Shown: one piece after another, positions 1 to 8,994 of the stretch
Position numbering within the stretch: the stretch's first letter is position 1
Layout: every line of letters starts with the position of its first letter
Source of the DNA: Methylophilaceae bacterium
GTDB taxonomy: Bacteria > Pseudomonadota > Gammaproteobacteria > Burkholderiales > Methylophilaceae
DNA length: 64,000 nt
Assembly: GCA_027488395.1 (NCBI GenBank)
Contig: JAIYBT010000022.1
Span: 50,308 to 114,307 of the forward strand
Direction of reading: 5' to 3'
Notes under the pieces: model-generated
The model's input: the letters and a program-made list of their open reading frames with translations, nothing else
The model's database searches: none
Told to the model about the DNA's origin: nothing
Made by a program: the position numbers and the translations under genes

Positions 1-90
1 CATCAAGACAGGAGCGCACTATACCGCTGACGATATAGATTTAAAAAGAATAAAAAATAATATATGTATATTATTAAATTATTTAGATCG

Positions 91-597
91 TCAAGTTACG
101 TTGCCGCTTTCGGGGCTGCTTTGGTGTGAAATACGACCAATTTGATCAAGTGCTTGCTTAAGTACTGCTGGCTGTTGAAAGGTCTCAGGACTCAGCGCAA
201 AAAAAGCTTCTATCCTTAAGCGCAAACATTGATAGGCTGCCTCAAAAGCAGCCTCAATCTCCGCCTCACTGCCTGTTGCTTTGGCAGGATCATCTACCCC
301 CCAATGCGCGCGGATCGCTTGCCCCAAATAAGCTGGGCAGGTTTCGCCCGCCGCGTTACTGCATACCGTAATGACGATCTCAGGTGGATGCGGTAAGTCA
401 TGCCAAGATTTACTGACATAACCATCAATCGCAATGCCTTCACGGGCTAATAACGCTAACGAGCGAGGATGCACATACCCAGTCGGTTGGCTGCCCGCAC
501 TCATGGCGTGCATATGCGCTGGCGCCAAATGATTAAACGTGGCTTCGGCTAAGATGGAACGACATGAGTTACCGGTACATAAAAATAAGATATGCAT
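91..597 (-). CDS. arsC: Arsenate reductase ArsC (low-MW phosphatase fold)
   Basis: It reduces arsenate to arsenite in the cytoplasm so the neighbouring efflux pump can export it. The 168-residue protein starts with the family P-loop CTGNSCRS at residues 7-14. Cys79 and Cys87, in VCSNAAGETCP, could complete the cysteine relay used by this fold. I chose the ATG at 597 because it places the P-loop at the usual distance from the N-terminus; a longer GTG-type start at 627 would overlap acr3 and add unrelated residues. It is the last gene of arsR-acr3-arsC, 11 bp after acr3. The electron donor (thioredoxin or glutaredoxin) cannot be read from sequence. Confidence 0.93.
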   Translation of the reverse strand: MHILFLCTGNSCRSILAEATFNHLAPAHMHAMSAGSQPTGYVHPRSLALLAREGIAIDGYVSKSWHDLPHPPEIVITVCSNAAGETCPAYLGQAIRAHWGVDDPAKATGSEAEIEAAFEAAYQCLRLRIEAFFALSPETFQQPAVLKQALDQIGRISHQSSPESGNVT

Positions 598-608
598 GGC
601 GAGGCTTT

Positions 609-1688
609 CTAGTGCGTTTCGTACCAAGTGCGGCTACGGTTCACCATAGACACAATGGACAACATGACAGGAACTTCAATTAACACGCCCACCACGGTGG
701 CCAACGCAGCGCCTGAATCAAAGCCAAATAATGCGATTGCGGTCGCCACGGCCAATTCAAAAAAATTGGAGGCACCAATTAATGCCGAGGGCCCTGCCAC
801 ACAATGTGCAACGCGATAATGCTTATTCAGGCCGTAGGCCAGCATCGCATTAAAATAGACTTGAATGGTGATCGGCACTGCCAATATCGCAATCACCACT
901 GGTTGTGCCAAAATTTGTTTGCCCTGAAACGCAAACAATAACACCAACGTGAGGAGCAACGCCGTCATCGACAACGGCTGTATGCGCTTAAGTAAAGCAT
1001 CTAAACGCGCTTGCCCAGCATGGAGTAACCAAGCCCGCAAGCCTTGGCTGACAATCACGGGCACCACGATAAACAGCATGACGGAGACAAACAAGGTTTG
1101 CCATGGCACGGCGATACTCGACAATCCTAGTAAAAAAGCCACCAGCGGCGCAAACGCAAACAACATAATGCTGTCATTGAGCGCAACTTGCGACAACGTG
1201 AATTTCGCATCGCCACCACATAAATGACTCCAAACAAACACCATGGCGGTACAAGGGGCGGCCGCCAGCAAAATCAAGCCTGCGATATAACTGTCAATTT
1301 CTGCTTCGGGCAAATAATCAGCAAACAGATAGCGTATAAAAAACCAACCTAACAACGCCATAGAGAACGGTTTTACCAGCCAATTAATTGCCAATGTCAC
1401 GCCTATCCCGCGAGCATGTTGCAACACATCAGCCATGGCACGAAAGTCAATTTTAAGTAGCATTGGAATTATCATTAGCCAAATCAACCCAGCAACGGGT
1501 AAATTCACCTCAGCCACTTTAAGCGACCCAATCGCTTGAAAAAACGTTGGGAACTGTTGACCCAGTAATATCCCCACCACAATGCAGGACAATACCCAAG
1601 CGGTTAGATAGCGTTCAAAACGCCCCATGCCTGCTTGATTGGTGCTTGTTGAGGAGGTAGCTGGTGATGGACTGTTTGTCTGTGTCAT
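609..1688 (-). CDS. acr3: ACR3-family arsenite efflux permease
   Basis: This inner-membrane carrier extrudes arsenite. The 359 residues have about ten hydrophobic segments after a polar Ser/Thr-rich N-terminus of about 25 residues. The conserved family cysteine lies in AAAPCTAMVFVW (Cys146), followed by a second cysteine in HLCGGD. The glycine-rich C-terminal helices and GASNFFELAVA motif are typical of ACR3 (BASS superfamily) and not of the unrelated ArsB carriers. The start codon overlaps the arsR stop by four bases (ATGA), so the two are translationally coupled. No ArsA ATPase is present, so export would be driven by the membrane gradient. Confidence 0.95.
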   Translation of the reverse strand: MTQTNSPSPATSSTSTNQAGMGRFERYLTAWVLSCIVVGILLGQQFPTFFQAIGSLKVAEVNLPVAGLIWLMIIPMLLKIDFRAMADVLQHARGIGVTLAINWLVKPFSMALLGWFFIRYLFADYLPEAEIDSYIAGLILLAAAPCTAMVFVWSHLCGGDAKFTLSQVALNDSIMLFAFAPLVAFLLGLSSIAVPWQTLFVSVMLFIVVPVIVSQGLRAWLLHAGQARLDALLKRIQPLSMTALLLTLVLLFAFQGKQILAQPVVIAILAVPITIQVYFNAMLAYGLNKHYRVAHCVAGPSALIGASNFFELAVATAIALFGFDSGAALATVVGVLIEVPVMLSIVSMVNRSRTWYETH

Positions 1689-2047
1689 AAATGGGATAAA
1701 GGCTCAGAGTGAGAGATGGGCTGACAAGCCACTGGTTGACAATTCACTGGCGGACAACAAGGCACACCAGCGCAACAATGCTCTGTCAGGTAAGCAAGCA
1801 AACCGTTCATTTGTGCATAATCAGCGGCATAGTAAATAAAACGGCTTTCTTGGCGCGCTGTAATGAGTCCCGCATGCATCAGCGCTTTCAGATGAAACGA
1901 CAAGGTGCTATTGGGAATCTGAAGCTGAGCACTCATCACGCCCGCGGATAAGCCGGCATCACCCGCTTGCACCAGGGTTCTAAAAATATTTAAGCGCGCT
2001 TCTTGCGCAATTGCAGCGAGACAATTCACAGCGGTGGTTACATTCAT
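1685..2047 (-). CDS. arsR: ArsR-family arsenic-responsive repressor
   Basis: This is a winged-helix repressor of the ars operon. The helix-turn-helix spans about residues 36-60 (MSAQLQIPNSTLSFHLKAL). It lacks the ELCVCDL metal site of plasmid ArsR. Instead its C-terminus is cysteine-rich: Cys91, 92, 97, 98, 103 and 108. This resembles the C-terminal As(III) site known in Acidithiobacillus ferrooxidans ArsR. I chose the ATG at 2047, which gives a 120-residue protein beginning ten residues before the conserved LAAIAQEARL; upstream in-frame sequence is low-complexity and unlike the family. A perfect inverted repeat covers this start codon. Confidence 0.93.
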   Translation of the reverse strand: MNVTTAVNCLAAIAQEARLNIFRTLVQAGDAGLSAGVMSAQLQIPNSTLSFHLKALMHAGLITARQESRFIYYAADYAQMNGLLAYLTEHCCAGVPCCPPVNCQPVACQPISHSEPLSHL

Positions 2048-2083
2048 ATTTCTATATTTCCACAAACATAGAAATATTGTCAA
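2046..2083 (-). promoter_or_regulatory. ars operon promoter and ArsR operator
   Basis: A perfect 10-bp inverted repeat, ATATTTCTAT at 2046-2055 and ATAGAAATAT at 2068-2077, is separated by 12 bp and overlaps the arsR ATG. A consensus -35 box TTGACA lies at 2083-2078 on the minus strand. A weak -10 (AAATAT, 2059-2054) follows at 18 bp. A repressor bound here would cover the -10 and the start site. ArsR binding is inferred from position and symmetry. Confidence 0.75.
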
Positions 2084-2242
2084 GCGTTGGCTCAACCTTG
2101 TTGTTCTATCAAACGCCATTGCGATGACATGTACCCCTGAACGCGCGCTTGAGCGCACTGGCCGCACCACCCGCTTATTCTATAAAATAGCGGTTTAAAG
2201 GCATCATCCTCCTGACTGGTCAGTGATACACTCAAACCACCT

Positions 2243-3601
2243 ATGCAGCTTAAATTCGACCCACGCGATAACAAATTTGCCTCGCTGTTCACCCGAGAAC
2301 TACTCGAGGCGACCTTACCTTCGATCTTATTAATTTGCGTTGCATTATTTGTGGCGTATAAATATATTGATCCAGCGCCGCCACGCCATATTGTGATGGC
2401 AACAGGCAACGCGGACCTCAACTACAACGCCTTTGCAGCAATTTATGGTGTGTATTTAAAACGCGAAGGCATTACGCTAGAAACGCGGCCTTCGACAGGC
2501 GACGCGCAAAATTTGGCTTGGTTAAAATCAGCCGATAGCGATGTGGATATTGCCTTTATGCAAGATGGGGCCGCCAGCAGCGCGGGTGCGGGTCAATTGC
2601 TCTCTTTGGGCAGCTTGTATTACCAGCCGGTATGGATTTTTAGCCGTGGCAAGCAAGCGCTCAACCATGTGGCTGAACTGACTGGAAAGCGCATTGCGAT
2701 TGGTCGGCCAGGCGGAGGTACGTTTATTGTTGCCAATCAAATGCTGGCTGCCAGTGGCATTAGCGATCAAAACAGTAGCTTGGTCATGATCAGTGGTGAG
2801 GAGGCGGCCCAGCAATTGATAGCAGGCAAGGTAGATGCTGCATTTATGGTCGATGTGGCGACCTCGCCGTTGATTCAAAACACCATAGCGGCCCCCGATA
2901 TTCATTTGGTCAACTTAGAGGATGCAGAGGCGTTTAGTCGCAAATATACCTATTTACATCATTTAGTGTTACCAGAAGGCGCGATGGATTTAGCGCGAAA
3001 CTTACCAGAACATGATGTACATCTGGTTGCACCCACTGCCACCTTAGTCATCCGCGAAAACATGCATCCTGCCTTAGTGTATTTAATGATGAAAATCATC
3101 GCTCAAGTACATACCAACCCCAGTTTATTTAATAGCAAAGATGCCTTTCCTTCCGCCAAGGAAACTGACTTTCCGATCAGTACGCAAGCTCTCAATTTTT
3201 ATAAATCGGGGCTACCCATTATTGATAAATACCTGCCATTTTGGGCTGCTACTTTTATTAACCGGACCTTGATTGTGATGTTGCCGCTATTGGCGTTATT
3301 GATACCACTGACGCGAATTATTCCGATGGTGTATGTGTGGCTGGTCAAACGTAAACTGTTTCGCTTTTATGGCGAGTTACGGTTTTTAGATGCGCAACTC
3401 AAAGACTTAACCAGTGATGAAGATATCCAAGCTTGTATTCATAAACTCAATGATATCGAGAGCAAAGTGGTGAATATCAAACTGCCAGTGCCGTTTTCGC
3501 AATATGCCTATGAACTACGTGCACATATCGAACTGGTGCGTAGCAAATGTCGCTTGCAACACACTCAACTGGCCCCAGCCACTACCACAGTCCAACCCTA
3601 A
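2243..3601 (+). CDS. TAXI-family (TRAP-type) solute-binding membrane protein
   Basis: The 452-residue protein has an N-terminal membrane anchor at about residues 24-42. A periplasmic TAXI substrate-binding domain follows at about 50-310, with typical segments GKRIAIGRPGGGTF and VDAAFMVD. A second hydrophobic segment lies near residues 335-360, followed by a cytoplasmic helical tail of about 90 residues. Tethered TAXI proteins with this C-terminal extension are common in Proteobacteria. No TRAP permease (DctQM-like) gene is in the window, so it may signal or partner with a remote transporter. The substrate is unknown. It is divergent from the ars operon. Confidence 0.85.
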   Translation: MQLKFDPRDNKFASLFTRELLEATLPSILLICVALFVAYKYIDPAPPRHIVMATGNADLNYNAFAAIYGVYLKREGITLETRPSTGDAQNLAWLKSADSDVDIAFMQDGAASSAGAGQLLSLGSLYYQPVWIFSRGKQALNHVAELTGKRIAIGRPGGGTFIVANQMLAASGISDQNSSLVMISGEEAAQQLIAGKVDAAFMVDVATSPLIQNTIAAPDIHLVNLEDAEAFSRKYTYLHHLVLPEGAMDLARNLPEHDVHLVAPTATLVIRENMHPALVYLMMKIIAQVHTNPSLFNSKDAFPSAKETDFPISTQALNFYKSGLPIIDKYLPFWAATFINRTLIVMLPLLALLIPLTRIIPMVYVWLVKRKLFRFYGELRFLDAQLKDLTSDEDIQACIHKLNDIESKVVNIKLPVPFSQYAYELRAHIELVRSKCRLQHTQLAPATTTVQP

Positions 3602-3636
3602 GCATACACGTTGATCAATAACAATGATGTTAAGTT

Positions 3637-5319
3637 TTAAGCAGCGGTAGGAAACAACGGCAAGGGGTTTACATGATTCATCAGTGGGCGCTGTGCAGCC
3701 CATTTTTGCAATGCTTGGGCCTCAAGTGGTTTAGCAAATAAAAAGCCTTGCGCAATATCACAGCCAATGCCTTGCAAGAATTGCGCTTGCGCCTCGTTTT
3801 CAACGCCTTCAGCAATAATGCGGTAATTTAAACTTTTGCCTAAACTCACGATGGCTTGAATCACAGCTTCTGCTTTGTCATGACCTGGCAGCTCCATCAC
3901 AAACGATCGATCGACTTTAAGATAATCGCCTGGAATATCGCGCAAATAGGATAAGCAAGAATACCCCGTGCCAAAATCGTCAATGGCGAGCTTAATCCCA
4001 GCATTTTTTAACTGATGCATCATGCGTGCATTTTCACCGTCGTCTTGCACAAAGGCACTCTCGGTCAATTCCACCACCAAGCGCTGTGGCGGAAAGCCAG
4101 TATCTACCAAATTTTTTAAAATATCTTCAACCAAATTGCCCGCTTTTAATTGTAGCGGGGACACGTTCACCGACAACTCGATATGGCCCAAGACAGGGTC
4201 ATCCTTCCATGCTGCGGCTTGGGCACAGGCAGTGCGCATCACCCACTGCCCTAGCGGTACAATCAACCCCGTTAATTCCGCCACACGGATAAACTCAACC
4301 GGGGAAACCACGCCCAGGCTTGGGTGTTTCCAGCGAATCAACGCCTCAAGCCCTTTTAGGCGACCTGTTTGAAAATCAATTTGTGGTTGATATACCAAAT
4401 AAAATTGTTGGTTATCCAGCGCACTTTCCACTTGGCTGGCAAACTCCATGTCGGCTGCAGGCAAAATCTGCTCCACGGACAAGCCTTTTCGGTAATAGGT
4501 AATGGTCATGGTGTAGACAATCGCCACCAAAGACACCAACACCACCATGGGAATTACCCGCAAATTGTCCGAGAAAAACACCCCCGCACGTGCCAATAAA
4601 ATCGCACACAAACTCAACAGCATGATGCTGGAACGGATTTGTTTGCCTGTGTCATCCATCAACAACACATAACTCATGGGCGGGTGAGAGGCCTGACGTG
4701 CAAATAAACCATACGCACAGAGCAATCCACTAAATGTAGCCAGCGGCGGCATGCTGCCATACGGATGATCAATGCCACAAATGACGCCCAAAAAAGGAAT
4801 CATCGGGATCATCACCGCAATACTCAATACGGCTTGGCTGGGCATCAACAACCGCCAACGTTGCAATAAATAAGACAAAGCAATTAAACAGGCAAGCAAT
4901 GCACCAGCTAAGTATTCGGTGGTCGCACTGATACTATTCGGATGTTCGGTATCGGTATTGCGCAGTAACGATGCGGTTTGGTTAAAGTCTGCAGCAAACG
5001 GGGACAACTGCACCACAAACAAACTAAAGGTCACCAGTAACAACGTGAGCATGGCCAAGTTATTACGGCCATTTTCCAGCAATAAGTTATAACTGACCAA
5101 GATAAACGTGAGGTAGGTGAGCAACTGCGCTAACCACACATTGTTGTCCACCGCGAGCAAATAATGCGGAAAGCCAAGCAAGCCACAGACCATACTCGCC
5201 ATCGCAAGATAGTGTGTGTTTTCTTGCACACGCCGCACCAGACGGTGCCGCATAAACTGCCGCTGTGCAGTCCCTTCGATCAAGTAGGTGGAAGATCCAC
5301 CCACTTTTGTTGCTGGCAT
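3637..5319 (-). CDS. Membrane-anchored EAL-domain c-di-GMP phosphodiesterase
   Basis: The N-terminal half (about residues 1-290) contains eight or nine hydrophobic segments with no recognised sensor domain. Residues about 300-545 form an EAL domain with intact signature residues: LEALIRW, the ELTESAF glutamate, AIDDFGTGYS, the lysine in YLKVDRSF and IAEGVE. It should therefore hydrolyse c-di-GMP to pGpG at the inner membrane. No GGDEF domain is present. A purine-rich AGGGA sits a few bases before the ATG. It converges on the TAXI gene with a 35-bp gap. What the membrane half senses cannot be inferred. Confidence 0.9.
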   Translation of the reverse strand: MPATKVGGSSTYLIEGTAQRQFMRHRLVRRVQENTHYLAMASMVCGLLGFPHYLLAVDNNVWLAQLLTYLTFILVSYNLLLENGRNNLAMLTLLLVTFSLFVVQLSPFAADFNQTASLLRNTDTEHPNSISATTEYLAGALLACLIALSYLLQRWRLLMPSQAVLSIAVMIPMIPFLGVICGIDHPYGSMPPLATFSGLLCAYGLFARQASHPPMSYVLLMDDTGKQIRSSIMLLSLCAILLARAGVFFSDNLRVIPMVVLVSLVAIVYTMTITYYRKGLSVEQILPAADMEFASQVESALDNQQFYLVYQPQIDFQTGRLKGLEALIRWKHPSLGVVSPVEFIRVAELTGLIVPLGQWVMRTACAQAAAWKDDPVLGHIELSVNVSPLQLKAGNLVEDILKNLVDTGFPPQRLVVELTESAFVQDDGENARMMHQLKNAGIKLAIDDFGTGYSCLSYLRDIPGDYLKVDRSFVMELPGHDKAEAVIQAIVSLGKSLNYRIIAEGVENEAQAQFLQGIGCDIAQGFLFAKPLEAQALQKWAAQRPLMNHVNPLPLFPTAA

Positions 5320-5516
5320 ATGTTTTCCCTTTTTTTCATGCTAAGCGATGATGGATCGTCAAACGAAAATCATCTTTATATTAATCTCATTTAACCTTAA
5401 CGGCACGTAAATGAAATGCTTGAAAAGCAAGGGAAACCTAGGTTTATTAGCAACGCATCTAAAACGGGAAATATCCTGTAAAAACAAGAACACACAGCAA
5501 CATTGCTTACAATGAT

Positions 5517-5798
5517 TTACGGTTGAGTCAGCACACGTTGCATGCCATCTGCACTGTTTTTGGTATACAACAGCTTTAAGCCGCGCTTGTGCGCCAAGTG
5601 TTTGACACGGTACATCATGGAGTGATTGAGCCAGCCAGTGACCAATACAATCAGTTGGCAATTGACCGGCAAATCGCGTTTTACATCTCCCGATTTACGC
5701 CCCGTCCAATGGTCAATATTGTCAATGCCTTGCGCATGCAATACTTGCTTAATGCCATCAATACGGTCACCACCAATCACCAACGCTTTTTGCATCAC
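5517..5798 (-). CDS. DUF2325-family protein
   Basis: This 93-residue protein matches the DUF2325 pattern: a leading ALVIGGDRIDGIKQVL, then IDHWTGRKSGD, then the hydrophobic strand QLIVLVTGWLNHSMMY and a basic stretch KHLAHKRGLKLLY. The family looks like a small Rossmann-like fold and has no assigned function. It is preceded by a symmetrical terminator that separates it from the sulfate-binding protein, so it is probably expressed on its own. Confidence 0.85.
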   Translation of the reverse strand: MMQKALVIGGDRIDGIKQVLHAQGIDNIDHWTGRKSGDVKRDLPVNCQLIVLVTGWLNHSMMYRVKHLAHKRGLKLLYTKNSADGMQRVLTQP

Positions 5799-5813
5799 AG
5801 CTCCTTTTGAAAT

Positions 5814-5847
5814 AAAAAAAGAGGCTTTGGGTAAAAGCCTCTTTTTT
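5814..5847. terminator. Bidirectional hairpin terminator after sulfate operon
   Basis: Stem GAGGCTTT (5821-5828) pairs with AAAGCCTC (5834-5841), flanked by A7 and T6 runs. It lies just downstream of the sulfate-binding protein on the minus strand. Confidence 0.9.
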
Positions 5848-5860
5848 AAACAACATCTAT

Positions 5861-6868
5861 TTATTTTTGATAAATTTCATCAAACACACCGCCATCGGCA
5901 AAATGCGTTTTTTGTGCTTTTTGCCAACCACCAAAGGTCTCATCAATTTTAATCAACGGTACTTTTGGAAACTGCTTTTCATACTTTTTTGCGACCGCTT
6001 CTAAGGTTGGGCGATAGTAATTTTTAGCGGCAATTTCTTGACCTTCTTCGCTATATAAATATTGCAAATAGGCTTCTGAAACCGCTTGGGTGCCATGACG
6101 CTTGGCATTTTTGTCCACTACGGTGACGGGCGGCTCTGCCAAAATAGACAGTGAAGGCACTACAATTTCAAATTTATCTGGCCCTAACTCTTTTTGCGCT
6201 AAAAACGCCTCGTTTTCCCAAGCCAGTAACACATCACCAATGCCGCGCTCAACGAAAGTCGTCGTCGAACCACGTGCACCACTATCCAACACAGGCACAT
6301 TTTTAAACAGCTTTTTAACGAAATCACGGGCTTTGCCATCATCATTATTATTTTGTTTAAGGGCATATCCATAAGCGGCTAAATAATTCCAACGCGCACC
6401 CCCTGACGTTTTAGGGTTGGGTGTAATCACCGAGACCCCTGGCTTCACTAAATCGCCCCAATCTTTAATATTTTTAGGGTTACCTTTGCGTACCAACAAC
6501 ACAATGGTGGAAGTATAAGGTGAGCTATTGTGTGGCAAACGCTTTTGCCAATCGGCTGGAATTAACCGACCTTTAGTGCCAATTTCGTCAATATCGTACG
6601 ATAACGCTAACGTGGCCACATCCGCTTGTAAACCGTCGATCACCGAGCGTGCCTGCTTACCAGAACCGCCATGTGATTGTTTCACTATCACATTATCACC
6701 CGTTTTGGCTTTCCAATACTTTGCAAAAGCCGCGTTGTAATCTTGATATAGCTCGCGGGTTGGGTCATAGGAAACGTTCAGTAAGTTGATGTCCGCAGCC
6801 CATGATGATGCTGGGCCGATTAATGCAGTCAACAAGACAGCCTGTTGTAATAAATGTGTGAATTTCAT
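5861..6868 (-). CDS. sbp: Periplasmic sulfate/thiosulfate-binding protein
   Basis: This is the substrate-binding component of a sulfate ABC importer. The 335-residue protein has a signal peptide (about residues 1-24, ending at SSWA). Family hallmarks include [17 protein letters not shown] near the mature N-terminus, [14 protein letters not shown], and [26 protein letters not shown] ribosome site precedes the ATG. No CysT/CysW/CysA genes follow, so the permease must be encoded elsewhere. It is the third gene of an apparent operon with a YezD-like protein and an outer-membrane barrel. Sbp versus CysP cannot be settled by eye. Confidence 0.92.
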   Translation of the reverse strand: MKFTHLLQQAVLLTALIGPASSWAADINLLNVSYDPTRELYQDYNAAFAKYWKAKTGDNVIVKQSHGGSGKQARSVIDGLQADVATLALSYDIDEIGTKGRLIPADWQKRLPHNSSPYTSTIVLLVRKGNPKNIKDWGDLVKPGVSVITPNPKTSGGARWNYLAAYGYALKQNNNDDGKARDFVKKLFKNVPVLDSGARGSTTTFVERGIGDVLLAWENEAFLAQKELGPDKFEIVVPSLSILAEPPVTVVDKNAKRHGTQAVSEAYLQYLYSEEGQEIAAKNYYRPTLEAVAKKYEKQFPKVPLIKIDETFGGWQKAQKTHFADGGVFDEIYQK

Positions 6869-6896
6869 GTGTTACCTCGAATCAATAAGCGCTTAA

Positions 6897-8549
6897 TTAA
6901 AAGCCAAGCAGTGTTAGCTCGGAATAGAAAAAGTCTGAATCAGTAGAACGGTTTTGGGTAAAGTTACCGATATTTGCCGCGTTCGCACTTGGTGCATCTT
7001 TTACAAAATCACCCGCCCAAAAGTGCGCATAACCCAAGTTAACTGACGCATACTGATTCAGCGGGAAGCGAATCCGTAAGTCATATTCTTTACCTAAATC
7101 TCGGCCCGAATTACCCGTGCGATCACGTAAATCACCGCCTGCGTTCCAACGGTCTGAGGCTTGGTCTAAACGGTACCAACTAAAGCCTGTATCGACTTGT
7201 ACACGGTCTAAGAAAGGTACTTTTGGCTCAAACTCTAGACGAACTTTTGGTGTACGAATGTTTTCCATCTGAATATAGTCATCGTTTGACCAAGGTCGCG
7301 CAAACCCGAACAAGCGGTCAAAGCGTCCGCTGTCGGTCCGGTCTGCACCTGCTGGCGTGGTTCTGTCACCTGAGGCTACACCATAAAACACACTAAATCG
7401 TGGTTTCCAAGGGTGCTTAAAGGTATACCCTAATTCTGCGTTGTAGGCATAGGCGTCGTGATCCACTTTAATTAAGCTGGTACCAACCAGACGCTGTGCG
7501 TCACCCCATTGCTTAATGTAGCTGGCGTCATAATCAAACTGGGAATTAGGAATATTGCCAAACACGCGCAACCCACCCGTATGAATTTCGCGATCAACTT
7601 TGGCGCTGGCAGCCACATCTCTTCCATCATTATCATATTTCACTTTACTGCCGTCTTGTTTCAATAGCAGGTAGTAAGGTTCGAAAGTCACATACTGTGA
7701 CAGGCCGCGATAATCGCCAATTACGCCGTAAAAGTCTTGCGAGCGATTGACCTCGTCGTTTGCTCGGGTAAAACGCTGAATGGGTTGCACCGCAAACCAC
7801 TCCAACTGCCAATCATTTTTTTTGTCGCCGATATTACCGCGCAAGCCTTGAAAGTTATTGGTAGTGTTACGCCATTCATTACGTGCAATTAAACGGCGAT
7901 CTATCGCCTCCCAGGCGTGGCGACCGTAACGAACCCATGCAGGTCGGGCGTTGCCAAGGTCATCTTTACCCAAGAATGACTCTTTAAAATTTAATTCAAA
8001 ATAACCTTGAAGCACGTGCAAGTAATTGATGTCACGGGTATCAAAATCACGCGTGTAATCCCCGTTATTACGGCGAGAGTCTTGTAGCTCAATGGCGAAA
8101 CGTAGCGGATCTAAAATGTTTTTAACACCCACATATGCACGAGTGCGCAATAGAATCGGCTGATCTAAATTTTCATCACGCCGTCTAAAATCGTTATCAC
8201 GGTACTCATAACGCGCACGATATTCCAACCCAAGATCAAGCCAATCAACATCTGCGAATGCGTCGTAGTCTCTTAACCAAGTCTTGTTTGCTTGCTTAAC
8301 GTAACGCGGTGGATCTGTTTCTTTTTGAGTGCCATAACTTTTACGATCCACAAAATGACCATTTGCAGCTATTGCGGCGGCTTTTTCTTCTGCTTTGATT
8401 TCATCTAAGCGCGCTTTTACTTTTTTCTGCAACTCAGCTTCTTCTGCACTGACTGCTGTTGTTACGGCTTCCTCGGCAATTGCCGAGCCACTTCCAATCC
8501 ACCATAAACCAGCGGTCGCTAGGATCAGACTTAATTTCTTTAACTGCAT
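6897..8549 (-). CDS. Alginate-export-family outer-membrane beta-barrel
   Basis: The 550-residue protein has a signal peptide ending at SAIA (about residue 25), a short helical Ala/Glu/Lys-rich segment, then a long barrel of alternating aromatic strands. YRARYEYRDNDFRRRDEN, LRTRAYVGVKNILDPLR and ELQDSRRN are typical of the alginate_exp family (AlgE-like). It ends in an aromatic C-terminal residue (ELTLLGF), as expected for BAM substrates. No alginate genes are nearby. Its place 28 bp upstream of the sulfate-binding gene suggests a role as a diffusion channel for sulfate or sulfonates; this is inference. AGGAG lies 6-10 bases before the ATG. Confidence 0.85.
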   Translation of the reverse strand: MQLKKLSLILATAGLWWIGSGSAIAEEAVTTAVSAEEAELQKKVKARLDEIKAEEKAAAIAANGHFVDRKSYGTQKETDPPRYVKQANKTWLRDYDAFADVDWLDLGLEYRARYEYRDNDFRRRDENLDQPILLRTRAYVGVKNILDPLRFAIELQDSRRNNGDYTRDFDTRDINYLHVLQGYFELNFKESFLGKDDLGNARPAWVRYGRHAWEAIDRRLIARNEWRNTTNNFQGLRGNIGDKKNDWQLEWFAVQPIQRFTRANDEVNRSQDFYGVIGDYRGLSQYVTFEPYYLLLKQDGSKVKYDNDGRDVAASAKVDREIHTGGLRVFGNIPNSQFDYDASYIKQWGDAQRLVGTSLIKVDHDAYAYNAELGYTFKHPWKPRFSVFYGVASGDRTTPAGADRTDSGRFDRLFGFARPWSNDDYIQMENIRTPKVRLEFEPKVPFLDRVQVDTGFSWYRLDQASDRWNAGGDLRDRTGNSGRDLGKEYDLRIRFPLNQYASVNLGYAHFWAGDFVKDAPSANAANIGNFTQNRSTDSDFFYSELTLLGF

Positions 8550-8643
8550 GTATTTCTCCTGTGAAATGTGCTTCCAGCGGTCTGGTCAGATATAAAAATA
8601 ATGTGCTTTGTTTTAATAGTCCAGTTAGAGGACATTGTTTAAA

Positions 8644-8835
8644 TTATTTGGCTTTTGATTTATTTGCTTCAAATCTTACCTTTTCGCGGCGTTCAATTTG
8701 CGTCACACGGCCATCATGGATCGTAATTTCAATCGAGCCATATCCAGTATCTTCTTGCACTGATTTAATAGCCGCCGTGACTGCTGCAAGTACTTGTGCG
8801 TCTTGTTGCGAATCTGTTGACTGATGCGTTGCCAT
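8644..8835 (-). CDS. YezD-like protein (DUF2292)
   Basis: This 63-residue cytoplasmic protein matches the DUF2292/YezD pattern: VLAAVTAAIKSVQ, then YGSIEITIHDGRVTQIERREKVRF. The family is often found beside sulfate or sulfonate uptake genes, and here it leads the operon with the barrel and the sulfate-binding protein. The biochemical role is unknown. The AT-rich stretch 8836-8940 upstream is the likely promoter region. Confidence 0.85.
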   Translation of the reverse strand: MATHQSTDSQQDAQVLAAVTAAIKSVQEDTGYGSIEITIHDGRVTQIERREKVRFEANKSKAK

Positions 8836-8950
8836 GAATGAGCCTTGAATGAACTGCGAATAGTCGGCATTATTTCAGAGTTATTATATTTAAAAAAATA
8901 ATTATTTATTATTTTTATATGTTGTATTGTTATATAAGGACCACAAAAAA

Positions 8951-8971
8951 ACCCACCAAATGGTGGGTTTT
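8951..8971 (-). terminator. Terminator of the OprO/OprP-like porin
   Basis: ACCCACCA (8951-8958) pairs with TGGTGGGT (8961-8968). The plus-strand A run before it becomes a U tract on the minus-strand transcript. It lies 24 bp past the porin stop codon. Confidence 0.85.
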
Positions 8972-8994
8972 GAGTCGTCAAATTTAAACTTTGA

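Noticed and set aside
598..627. Longer arsC reading frame starting at 627
   Set aside because: It would add ten residues before the conserved MHILFLCTGNS start and overlap acr3; the ATG at 597 fits the family.
949..1227. Open frame antisense to acr3
   Set aside because: It is a shadow of a clear acr3 coding frame and encodes no recognisable domain.
6897..8549. Naming the barrel an alginate exporter
   Set aside because: Only the family name implies alginate; no alg genes are nearby and the operon context is sulfate uptake.
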